A stretch of DNA of 64,000 bases from Streptomyces sp. B21-105 (lineage in GTDB: Bacteria; Actinomycetota; Actinomycetes; Streptomycetales; Streptomycetaceae), in contig NZ_JARUMJ010000001.1 of the NCBI RefSeq assembly GCF_036898465.1, positions 806,001 through 870,000 on the forward strand, written 5' to 3'. Positions 47,836 through 58,600 of the stretch are shown here, one piece after another. Both the position numbers and the translations under genes were made by a program. The notes beneath the pieces were generated by a model. It had not been told where the DNA came from and did not search any database. It saw nothing but the letters and a program-made list of their open reading frames with translations. The first letter of the stretch is position 1, and every line of letters starts with the position of its first letter.

Positions 47836-49742
47836 GCCCGGACCTGTTGCCTCCGGTCGCCCCGTCCGTCACCGCCGACCTGGTCGAGGCGCTGTCACCG
47901 AGGCTGCGCAAGCGTCTGGACGCCGGCGTCGCCAAGCTGGCGGCCCGTCCGGTCGTCCGTGACGGGGACACCGTACGGATCGCCGTCGACGACGGCACCG
48001 ACCTCGAACTGCACGCCCCGCACGGCGTGGTGACCACCACGGACGGGATCCGCTGCGGTTGTCTGCTGGCGCCCGACTGTCTGCACCGCGCGGCGGCCGC
48101 CTCCGCCGCGCCGGTCGCGCAGGACGCCCCGAGGGCCCCGGCCGCGGACCCCGTCCCGGCCGGGCAGCATCCCGAGTCGGCACGAGAGGGCGGGCTCGGA
48201 CGAGGGCGGTCGCCGCGGCCGGACACGGCGGCCGGGACCACCACCCCCGACGCGCTCCCCACCCCCTACGCGCCCGCCGCCACCGATGCGGCCTCCGCCC
48301 CCGATGGGTCCTCCGGCTCCGATGCGCCCGCCGTCCGCGACGCGCGCACCGCCGATCTGCCCTTCCCCGATCAACTCACCGCCGCACAAGCCGTGTTCGA
48401 CGCGGCGGCCGCCGTGCTCGACGCCGGGACGGACGGCTCCGGCGCGGTGCTCCAGGCGGCGCTGCTGCGGGCCGCGCACACCGCGCGCCTCGCGGGACTG
48501 CCCCGGGCCGCCGCAGCGGCGGTCTCCGTGGTCACCGGGGTGCGCGCGGCCCGTTGCGCCGACCCGGCCTACCGGCTGCCCGAGCTGGCGGACGCGCTCC
48601 GGGAGGTCCTCGCCGTGGCGCACCGTCTGCCGTCCGCGAGCGGCCCGGCGCTGGCCGAACTGCGGGGAACGGTACGGCAGCCGTACACCCCGGACGGTTC
48701 GCTGCGCCTGTACGGGGTCTTCTCAGAGCCCGTGCTGACGACGACCGGTCACGCGGGCGCCGTCACCTGGACCGCCGACGCCGGCGGCCGCCTGTACACG
48801 GTCTCCGACGTGGCTCCTGGCGGGCCCGGCCGGGCGACCGGCGCCGCCGACCGGACCGTGCGGCTCGGCGACACCGCGCTGACCCACCGTGAGCTGGCGC
48901 GCGCCGGCCTCGCGGTGTCCGGCGCGACCGTCTCCCCGACCGGCCGGCTCGGTGCGGGGGCCCGCGTGCGGGCGGTGCGCGCCTCCGGCGCCGACTGGAG
49001 CGCGGAACCGCTCGACCGACTGTGGACGGTCCCCGTCGCCGAGCAGGTCGCCGACTCCCTGGCCGGTGGCCGTGACCTGCTGTTCCTCACCGTGACCCTC
49101 GCGGGCGCGGTCCGGGAGGCGACGGGCGACTGTCTGCTGGCCGACTGCGAGGGGCGTGCCCTGCGGCTCGTCGCGGCCCACGACCACCCTGCCCTGCCCT
49201 ACCGCGACAATCTCCGGCTGCTGGCCGCCGCCCGCGGCAGCCGCCTGCGGATCGTCGCCCGGCTCACCCCGGGGCCGCTCCCCCGCGCGCTGCTGCTCGC
49301 CGCCGAACACCCGAGCCGGCCCGACGCCCGGGTGGACCTGGGCCTGGACCGGCTCCGGCACGCCGATCTGCCGCCTGTGACGGCGGTCCCCGCCCCGGCC
49401 GCCGTACCCGTGGCGGACGAGGCTCCCCTGCACCTGCTGCGCCGGCGCGTGCACCAGACCGTGTCCGGGGGCCGCCGGGTGCTGGCCTTCCCTGGCGGCG
49501 GGACGGGGGACGGGTCGCGGCTGCGCCGTGCGGGTCTCGGTACCGCGGGCGACCTTCTGGACGAACTGGGGGCCGGCGCCGCGGACCGCTCCCGCGACGC
49601 CTTCGGCCGGCTGCTGCCCGCGGACACGGGCCGCTTCGCCCGCGCGTGGCTGGCCTCGGCCCTCTACACCGGCGAGGTCGAACGAGCACTGTGCGCGGCG
49701 GCGTGGGGTACCGAGAGGGGGGTGACCGCCCCGGCGTTTTAG
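47832..49742 (+). CDS. SWIM zinc-finger protein (YehQ-like)
   Basis: A 636-residue protein. The SWIM motif CxC-x5-CxH is seen at RCGCLLAPDCLHR (Cys75, Cys77, Cys83, His85), close to the N-terminus as in YehQ-type proteins; SWIM domains bind DNA or protein. A long Ala/Pro/Asp-rich disordered linker (about residues 90-180) separates it from a helical domain (LTAAQAVFDAAAAVLDAG) and a larger C-terminal part rich in beta structure (TGHAGAVTWTADAGGRLYTV, DLLFLTVTLAGAVREATGD). ATG 47832 overlaps the previous TGA as ATGA. It closes the operon; the next gene starts 72 bases later. Confidence 0.8.
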   Translation: MSPDLLPPVAPSVTADLVEALSPRLRKRLDAGVAKLAARPVVRDGDTVRIAVDDGTDLELHAPHGVVTTTDGIRCGCLLAPDCLHRAAAASAAPVAQDAPRAPAADPVPAGQHPESAREGGLGRGRSPRPDTAAGTTTPDALPTPYAPAATDAASAPDGSSGSDAPAVRDARTADLPFPDQLTAAQAVFDAAAAVLDAGTDGSGAVLQAALLRAAHTARLAGLPRAAAAAVSVVTGVRAARCADPAYRLPELADALREVLAVAHRLPSASGPALAELRGTVRQPYTPDGSLRLYGVFSEPVLTTTGHAGAVTWTADAGGRLYTVSDVAPGGPGRATGAADRTVRLGDTALTHRELARAGLAVSGATVSPTGRLGAGARVRAVRASGADWSAEPLDRLWTVPVAEQVADSLAGGRDLLFLTVTLAGAVREATGDCLLADCEGRALRLVAAHDHPALPYRDNLRLLAAARGSRLRIVARLTPGPLPRALLLAAEHPSRPDARVDLGLDRLRHADLPPVTAVPAPAAVPVADEAPLHLLRRRVHQTVSGGRRVLAFPGGGTGDGSRLRRAGLGTAGDLLDELGAGAADRSRDAFGRLLPADTGRFARAWLASALYTGEVERALCAAAWGTERGVTAPAF

Positions 49743-49813
49743 GTCAGGATCTGACCTCGATCGCTCCTACTGTGGTTCTCGACCGCGGAACAGGATCGAC
49801 CGAGGACAGAACT

Positions 49814-50353
49814 ATGAGCGACTCCCCCACCCCCACCCCGTCCCTCACCGGCGAGCGCGCCGATCTGCTGGCGGCACTGACCAAGAGCCGTCACTTCCTG
49901 CGCTTCACCACGCGTGACCTCACCGACGAGCAGGTCGGACAGCGGACCACGGTGAGCGAGCTGTGTCTCGGGGGCCTGGTCAAGCACGTCACCGCCGTCG
50001 AGCGGAACTGGGTCGGCTTCATCCTCGAAGGCCCGTCGGCGATGCCCGACTTCACGAAGATGACGAAGGACGACTGGGCCGCGCGAGCCGCCGAGTTCCG
50101 GATGCTGCCGGGCGAGACGCTGACCGGCGTGCTGAAGGAGTACGCCGAGGCGGCCTACCGCACGGACGAACTGCTCGCCACGCTGCCCGACCTGGACGCG
50201 GAGCAGCCGCTGCCGCCGGCCCCCTGGTTCGAGCCGGGCGCGCGACAGACGGCCCGCCGGGTCCTGCTGCACATCGTCGCCGAGACCGCCCAGCACGCCG
50301 GGCACGCGGACATCATCCGCGAGGCCATCGACGGGGCGAAGAGCATGGGCTGA
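49814..50353 (+). CDS. DinB/DUF664-family protein (mycothiol-S-transferase-like)
   Basis: A 179-residue four-helix DinB-fold protein. The three metal-binding His positions are visible as GGLVKHVTAVERNWVGFI, a middle position, and HIVAETAQHAGHADIIREAI (HxxxxxxQHAGHAD). DinB/DUF664 proteins in actinobacteria include metal-dependent transferases that use mycothiol, such as maleylpyruvate isomerase, but the substrate here is unknown. ATG 49814 has a weak site (GAGGA ten bases upstream). It lies 71 bases after the SWIM gene and may be read through from the operon. Confidence 0.8.
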   Translation: MSDSPTPTPSLTGERADLLAALTKSRHFLRFTTRDLTDEQVGQRTTVSELCLGGLVKHVTAVERNWVGFILEGPSAMPDFTKMTKDDWAARAAEFRMLPGETLTGVLKEYAEAAYRTDELLATLPDLDAEQPLPPAPWFEPGARQTARRVLLHIVAETAQHAGHADIIREAIDGAKSMG

Positions 50354-50490
50354 GGCCGGCCGGCCGCAGCGGCGTGCACCCGCCAGCCGCGGGGCGGAGC
50401 GGCTCTGCGCGCAGCCGGAGGCTCTCCGCGCGGGCGGGACGGCTGAAGCGCCGCCCCCGCGCGGTGGCCCCGCCACACCCGCCGTCCGGC

Positions 50491-51951
50491 TCAGCGGCCC
50501 ATGCCGATGAGACCCGTCAAGTAGCGCCAGAGCGAGGAGCGTTGCCGGATCGCCGGGTCCGGCAGCGTCGGGTCCGGTGATGTCGGGTCCGGTAGGGCCG
50601 GGTCCGCCGCCGTCGGCTCGGACGGTTCCGCGTGCGGCACCGTGTCCGTGGCCGGGCTCGACTGCGGCCCCGGCGTCGCGGCGAGTTCGTACCGTACCGG
50701 CAGCGAGCGCAGGCCGCGCATGAACGGCGAGGAGCGCCACGGCAGTTGGTCGACGGGCAGGGCCAGTTCCAGGTGGGAGAACCGCTCGAACAGCCGGCCC
50801 ACGCCGACCGCCGCGACCGTCGAGGCGAGTTCGCGCGCCGGGCACTGGCGGCGGCCCGCGCCCCAGGCCAGGTGCGCCCGCGTGCTGACCGTGGTGCCGG
50901 GCTCCACATGACCGGCGAACAGCGGGTCGGCGTGCGCCGCCGCGGAGGAGACCCACACCGGGTCGCCAGCCCGGATGACCTGGTTGCCCAGCGGGGTGTC
51001 CCGGGCCGCGAACCGCGGCACGAAGTTGACCAGCGGCGGCTTGCGCATGACCACCCGGTTCATGCTCTCCCGGACCATTCCCGCGGACAGGCTTGCCCGG
51101 GCGCCGCCGCCCTCGCCGGAGATGACCTCGACCACCGTGTTGGAGATGAGGATCCCGACATGGTCGGAGGTCATGCCCAGCAGCATGAACAGCTCACGGG
51201 CCAGCTCGTCGAGCGACAGGTCGGGGTGCGCCGCCAGCAGGTACGAGGGGAAGTCCTCCCCCGGCGTCCGCAGCTTCACCGCCGCCAGTTCCGCGAGTGC
51301 CGCCAGCAGTCGGTCCAGGGCCGGTTCGGCGTCCGGTCCCGCGTCCAGAACCCGCCACATGTCCATGAGCGCGTCGTCGCCCTGGGACCCGGGGAACCCG
51401 AGCAGACGGCTCGCGACCATCAGCGGCAGCGGGCGGGCGAACTGGGCGGACAGATCCGCCAGGCCCGTGCCGCCGGCCTGGCCCACCAGAGTGATCAGCT
51501 CGTCGGCGTACGCGGTGACGGCCGTCTTCAGGCGCTTGGCCTGAGGGTGCCGCGGGTCCTGGAACGGCTTGAGCGCCGCGTCCCACGCCGTGCGCAGCGC
51601 CGGATAGCCGGGACCGCCCTGGATCAGCACGTGGTTGACCTCGAGGGACGGTCCGAGCGGCCAGTCCGCCGGCACCCTGCCCTCCGAGCGCGCCCGCCAG
51701 TTCTCCAGCCCCTTCGGCCACGCGGCGTCGTCCTGGAGCACCTCGAGCGACTCCCGGTAGCCGAGGACCAGCCAGGCGGGCACGCCCAGCAGGTCGACCG
51801 GCGCGACCGGGCCGTGACGCTGCCGCAACCGCTCGTACACGAGGGAGGGGCGTGTCTCGTAGTCCCGGGTCAGGAGCGGTTCGAGAGTCATCGTCTCCAA
51901 CCGCGCGCCGTCGAGGTCCACGGATCCGCCGTCGTCCACCTGCGATTCCAC
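50491..51951 (-). CDS. cytochrome P450 without a canonical ExxR motif
   Basis: A 486-residue P450. The haem-thiolate Cys lies in AHLAWGAGRRQCPARELA, a variant of FGxGxHxC. In helix I, MLLGMTSDHVGILISN replaces the usual AGxxT. The K-helix position reads MVRESMNRVVMRKPPLVNF, with Arg at +4 rather than +3 from Glu, so ExxR is not present in standard form; the streptomycete CYP157 family is a known precedent. A Pro/Asp-rich repeat (PDPTSPDPTLPDP) precedes a basic, hydrophobic end (SSLWRYLTGLIGMGR). Related P450s are often found in conservon operons, but no conservon genes are seen here. GTG 51951 has a purine-rich site upstream. It is divergent from the accD gene, and the 289 bases between show no clear operator. 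Confidence 0.82.
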   Translation of the reverse strand: MESQVDDGGSVDLDGARLETMTLEPLLTRDYETRPSLVYERLRQRHGPVAPVDLLGVPAWLVLGYRESLEVLQDDAAWPKGLENWRARSEGRVPADWPLGPSLEVNHVLIQGGPGYPALRTAWDAALKPFQDPRHPQAKRLKTAVTAYADELITLVGQAGGTGLADLSAQFARPLPLMVASRLLGFPGSQGDDALMDMWRVLDAGPDAEPALDRLLAALAELAAVKLRTPGEDFPSYLLAAHPDLSLDELARELFMLLGMTSDHVGILISNTVVEVISGEGGGARASLSAGMVRESMNRVVMRKPPLVNFVPRFAARDTPLGNQVIRAGDPVWVSSAAAHADPLFAGHVEPGTTVSTRAHLAWGAGRRQCPARELASTVAAVGVGRLFERFSHLELALPVDQLPWRSSPFMRGLRSLPVRYELAATPGPQSSPATDTVPHAEPSEPTAADPALPDPTSPDPTLPDPAIRQRSSLWRYLTGLIGMGR

Positions 51952-52240
51952 TGCTCTGCCGCCCCCTTGGCACTCCCCATACCGGCGCGTCGTCGATCGG
52001 CAGCCGGAACCGGGGGGACCCTATCCCAGGCGCCGGCCGCGGGGAACGGCCGGGGCTCGGACGGAACACCCGTCAGGAGCCCACGGACGGCGAGCGACCG
52101 AAGGCGCCGGATCGGCGATTGCTTGTCACGGCAGGACGAAGCCGCGCCCGCCGGCACTCATCTCACGCAAACGCGAGGGCGATCGCTGGGGGTCACCGCG
52201 GAGTCGCTGCCATATTCGAGAACCACTTTCGGAGGTGGCT

Positions 52241-53809
52241 GTGACGCGAGAGGCGACAACTCCCCAGGCGACCACGACCGGTTCGGCGGACGGCACCGCC
52301 GCGCGTATCGCGGACCTGGCATGCCGTCAGGAGCGGGCCGCGGTGGCGGTCCCACCGCGCAGACGCGGGGCGCTCGGCGCGCGGGAGCGGATCGAGCGGC
52401 TGCTGGACCAGGGGTCCTTCACCGAGACCGGCCTGTTCGTCCGGGCCCGGTCGACGGGGGACGGCGCCCGCCGGCCCGACGGCGACGGGGTGGTCACCGG
52501 GTACGGCACGGTCGACGGACGTTCCGTCTGTGTGTTCGCGCAGGACTCCACCGTATTCGGCGGCAGCATGGGCGAGGCCTTCGGCGAGAAGACGGTGGCC
52601 CTGATGGACCTCGCACTGAAGACCGGTTGTCCGGTCATCGGGCTCAACGACTCCGGGGGCGCCCGCATCCAGGAGGGCGTCGCCTCGCTCGCCCTCTACG
52701 CCGAGCTGGTGCGCCGCAACGTGAAGGCGTCGGGGGTCGTCCCGCAGATCTCGGTCGTCCTCGGCCCCTGCGCGGGCGGGGCCGCGTACTCGCCGGCCAT
52801 CACCGACTTCACCGTGATGGTGGAGGGCGTCTCGCACATGTTCGTCACCGGCCCCGACGTCATCGAGGCGGTCACCGGTGAGCGCACCACCGCCGAGGAG
52901 CTGGGCGGCGCACGGGCCAGCAACTCCGTCAACGGCAACGCCCACTTCCTCGCCGCCGACGACGAGGACGCCCTGGACATCGTCCGCGACCTGCTGTCGT
53001 ACCTGCCGTCCAACAACCTCACGCGGCCCCCGGAGTACGCTCCCGCGGCCCCTCCCGGCGGGGCGGGGCTCGACGAGGCGGTGCCCGACCGGACCGGTCA
53101 GGCCTACGACATGCGCGACATCCTGCGGGCCGTCGTCGACGACGGCGAACTGCTCGAGGTGCAGGAGTTGTTCGCGCCGAACATCGTCTGCGCGCTGGCG
53201 CGGCTCGAGGGCGCCAGCGTCGGCGTCGTCGCCAACCAGCCGCTGCACGCCGCCGGCGTCCTCGACATCGACGCCTCCGAGAAGGCGGCCCGGTTCGTGC
53301 GGTTCTGCGACGCGTTCGGCATTCCGCTGGTGACCTTCGCCGACGTCCCCGGCTATCTCTCCGGCGTCCACCAGGAACGGGCCGGCATCATCCGCCGCGG
53401 CGCCAAACTGCTGTACGCGTACGCCGAGGCGACGGTGCCGAAGGTCACGGTGGTGGTGCGCAAGGCGTACGGCGGCGGGTACGCGGTCATGGGCTCCAAG
53501 CACCTGGGCGCCGATCTCAACCTGGCCTGGCCCACGGCGCGCATCGCCGTCATGGGCGCGGAGGGCGCCGTCGGCGTGCTGCACCGGCGGGAACTGGCCG
53601 CCGCCGACGACCCAGAGGCGCTGCGGGCCCGTCTCGTCGCCGCGTACGAGTCCGTCCACGGCACCCCGTACCCCGCCGCCGAGCGCGGATACGTCGACGC
53701 CGTCATCCGTCCCCGGGACACGCGTGCCCAGCTGTGCCGCGCGCTGCGTGCGCTGCGCGGCAAACGCGCCCCGATGCCGGACCGCCGGCACGGGAACATC
53801 CCGCTCTGA
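52241..53809 (+). CDS. acyl-CoA carboxylase carboxyltransferase (beta) subunit, AccD4/PccB type
   Basis: A 522-residue biotin-dependent carboxyltransferase that moves CO2 from carboxybiotin to the alpha carbon of an acyl-CoA. The two crotonase-fold halves are clear: GLNDSGGARIQEGVASLALY and GPCAGGAAYSPAITDF in the first, TFADVPGYLSGVHQERAGII and KAYGGGYAVMGSKHLGADLN in the second. The residue that selects acyl length in PccB/AccB (Asp or Ile) is Ala415 here. No biotin-carrier alpha subunit is encoded nearby, so a shared one must serve. GTG 52241 has GGAGG five bases upstream. It is the first gene of the lipid cluster and would supply the carboxyacyl-CoA for the PKS. Confidence 0.88.
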   Translation: MTREATTPQATTTGSADGTAARIADLACRQERAAVAVPPRRRGALGARERIERLLDQGSFTETGLFVRARSTGDGARRPDGDGVVTGYGTVDGRSVCVFAQDSTVFGGSMGEAFGEKTVALMDLALKTGCPVIGLNDSGGARIQEGVASLALYAELVRRNVKASGVVPQISVVLGPCAGGAAYSPAITDFTVMVEGVSHMFVTGPDVIEAVTGERTTAEELGGARASNSVNGNAHFLAADDEDALDIVRDLLSYLPSNNLTRPPEYAPAAPPGGAGLDEAVPDRTGQAYDMRDILRAVVDDGELLEVQELFAPNIVCALARLEGASVGVVANQPLHAAGVLDIDASEKAARFVRFCDAFGIPLVTFADVPGYLSGVHQERAGIIRRGAKLLYAYAEATVPKVTVVVRKAYGGGYAVMGSKHLGADLNLAWPTARIAVMGAEGAVGVLHRRELAAADDPEALRARLVAAYESVHGTPYPAAERGYVDAVIRPRDTRAQLCRALRALRGKRAPMPDRRHGNIPL

Positions 53810-53896
53810 TCCGGCCCGACCCGCCGACCCGCGCCCCCTGACCCGCCGCCCCCGGCCCCCGGCCGAACCGTGACGTGACGTGAGGAGCCACGCCCG

Positions 53897-55665
<1,769 letters not shown>

Positions 55666-55669
<4 letters not shown>

Positions 55670-58600
55670 GGGCCGCCGACGAGGAGGCGCTGCGCCGCCT
55701 GATCACGGACCGGGTGACAGCATGGCAGGACGGGCTCACGAACGCCGTGCCTGCGGACGGGCATGCGGATGCGCCGACGGACCTGCCCATGGACGTACCC
55801 ATGGACCTGCCGCTGGCCGACCTCGGGATGTCCTCGCGGGACGCGGTCGTGCTGGCCGGGGAGCTGTCCCGGCTGACGGGCCGTGAGCTGCCCGCGACGC
55901 TGCTCTGGGAGGCGCCCACCGTGGAGGCGCTCGTGGCGCACCTGTGCGCCACGGCGTCGCAGCACACCACAGCGCACCTCACCGCAGCACGGCACACCGC
56001 CGCGGAGCATGCTTCCGTGGCGCTCGCGGCCCCTGTCCCGGCGGGGCTCGGCGAGCCCGTCGCGGTCATCGGGGTGGGGTGCCGGCTGCCGGGCGGGGTG
56101 CGCGGGCCGGCCGGCTACTGGCGGCTGCTGTGCGAGGGCGTCGACGCGATCGGGCGGGTCCCCGCGGACCGCTGGCGCGACTTCGCCGCGTTCCCGCCGG
56201 ACGACGCTCCGACGCACGGCGGCTACCTGGACGACGTGGCCGGATTCGACGCCGACTTCTTCCGCGTCACCCCGCGCGAGGCCGCGGTGATGGACCCGCA
56301 GCAGCGGATCCTGCTGGAGGTGGTCCGCGAGACGCTCGACCACGCCGCGGTGCCGGCCGCCGCCCTCGCCGGCACGGCCACCGGTGTCTTCGTCGGCGTC
56401 AGCGCCGCCGAGTACGGACAGCTCACCGGAGCCGAAGCGGCGGACGTCGATCCCTGGGCGCCGGCCGGCGCGGCGCTCAGTGTGACGGCGGGACGGCTGG
56501 CCTACGCGCTGGACACACGCGGGCCGAGCATGGCCGTCGACACGGCATGCTCGTCCTCCCTGGTCGCCCTGCACCACGCGTGCGTCAGCCTGCGCACCGG
56601 CGAGAGCGACACGGCGATCGCCGCCGGGGTCAACCTGCTGCTGTCGCCCGTCGTCGGCGTCGCGTTCGGACAGGCGGGCGCCCTCGCGCCGGACGGGCGC
56701 TGCAAGCCGTTCTCGGCGGCGGCCGACGGCATCGGCCGCGGCGAAGGCTGCGCGGCCGTGCTCCTGAAGCGGCTCTCCGACGCCGAGCGGGACGGCGACC
56801 GCGTCCTCGCCGTCGTGCGGGCCACCGCCGTCAACTCCGACGGCCGCTCCAACGGGCTGCTGGCCCCCAATCCCGCAGCACAGCAAGCCCTGTTGGCGAC
56901 CGCGTACGGGAAGGCGGGGCTGGTCGCGGCGCACGTCGACTACGTCGAGGCGCACGGCACGGGCACTCCGCTCGGCGACCCGATCGAGGCGGGCGCGCTG
57001 GACGCTGTGCTGGGGGCGGGCCGCGACCCCGAACAGCCGCTGCTGCTCGGCTCGGTCAAGGGCAATCTCGGCCATCTGGAGGCCGCGGCGGGCCTCGCCG
57101 GGCTGGTGAAGACGGTCCTCGCCCTCCACCACGACCTCATCCCGCCCTCCCTGCACTGCGCGCATGGAAGCGCCGTGGGCGAGGCGCGGCTGCGGGTGGT
57201 GACCGAGCCCGAGCCCTGGCCCCGCTACGGCGGCACGGCCACCGCCGGCGTCTCGGGATTCGGCTTCAGCGGCGCCAACGCCCATGCGGTGCTGGAGGAA
57301 TGGCGGCCCGACGTCCTCCCGCGGCCGGTCGAGGAGCCGGCCGCCCGGCTGCATCTGCTGTCCGACGTCGACGCCGAGCGGGTCAGGGACACCGCGGGCC
57401 GGCTGGCCGCGTGGCTCCGCGCACCCGAGGGGAGGGCGGCCCGCCCGGCGGACGTGGCGCGCACGCTCGCCGGACGCACCGGCCGCGGACCCGTGCGCGC
57501 CGCTGTCGTCGCCCACGACGGGGACGAACTGGCCGACGCCATGGACGCGTTGGCGCAAGGCCGCCCGCATCCGCGCGCGGTGACCGGTGACCGTGATCTC
57601 GTGGGACGCGGCCCGGTGTGGGTGTTCTCCGGATACGGCAGCCAGTGGCCCGGCATGGGACGCCGGCTGCTGGCCGAGGAACCGGTGTTCGCCGCCGCCG
57701 TGGAGAAACTCGACGCGCAACTCGCCGGCGAATGCGGGTTCTCCCTGCACGACCGGCTGACCTGCGAAGACCCCCTGGACTGCCTGGAAATCGCCCAGCC
57801 CGTGCTGTTCGGGGTGCAGGTGGCGCTCGCCGAGGCGTGGCGCGCGTACGGGGTGGAACCGGCGGCCGTGATCGGCCACTCGATGGGCGAGGTGGCCGCC
57901 GCCGTCTGCGCGGGCGCGCTGGAAGTGCCGGAGGCCGCCAGGGTGATCGCCGTACGGGCCCGGCTGCTGAGCGGGCTGCGGGGCGGCGCGATGGCCGTGG
58001 TCGAGGTGGACGACGGCGAACTCACCGCTCTGCGACGGGACTTCCCCGGCGTCCAGGTCGCCGTCCACTCCTCGCCCCGGCAGAAGGTCGTCACCGGGGA
58101 CGAGTCGGCGGTCGCCGGGCTGGTACGCCGGCTGGAGGCGGAGGGACGCGCCGCGCGGGCCATGCGAGTGGCCGGCGCCGGGCACTCGCCCCAGGTCGAG
58201 CCGCTGCTGCCGGAGCTGACGGGCGCCCTGGCCGAGGTCCGGGGGCGGCGTCCGCAGGTGCCGGTCTACTCCACCGTCCTCGACGACCCGCGCGGCGACT
58301 GCGCGTTCGACGCCGCCCACTGGTCCGCCAACCTGCGCCGACCGGTGCGTCTGGACCGGGCCCTCGCGGCTGCGGCGGCCGACGGCCACACCGCGTTCGT
58401 CGAGATCTCACCGCATCCGGTCCTGACGGTGCCCATCGCCGACACCGTGCCCGGCGCCCTCGCCGTGGGCTCCCTGCGCCGCGACGCGGACGGCGGTGCC
58501 GCGTTCCTCACGCAGGTGGGCGCCCTGTACGCCGCGGGACTGCCGCTGCCGGCGTCGGCCGGCCGCGTCGTGGACGTGCCCGCGCCGCGCTGGCGGCACA

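Noticed and set aside
50491..51951. A conservon (roadblock/GTPase signalling operon) around the P450
   Set aside because: None of the companion conservon genes is present on either side.
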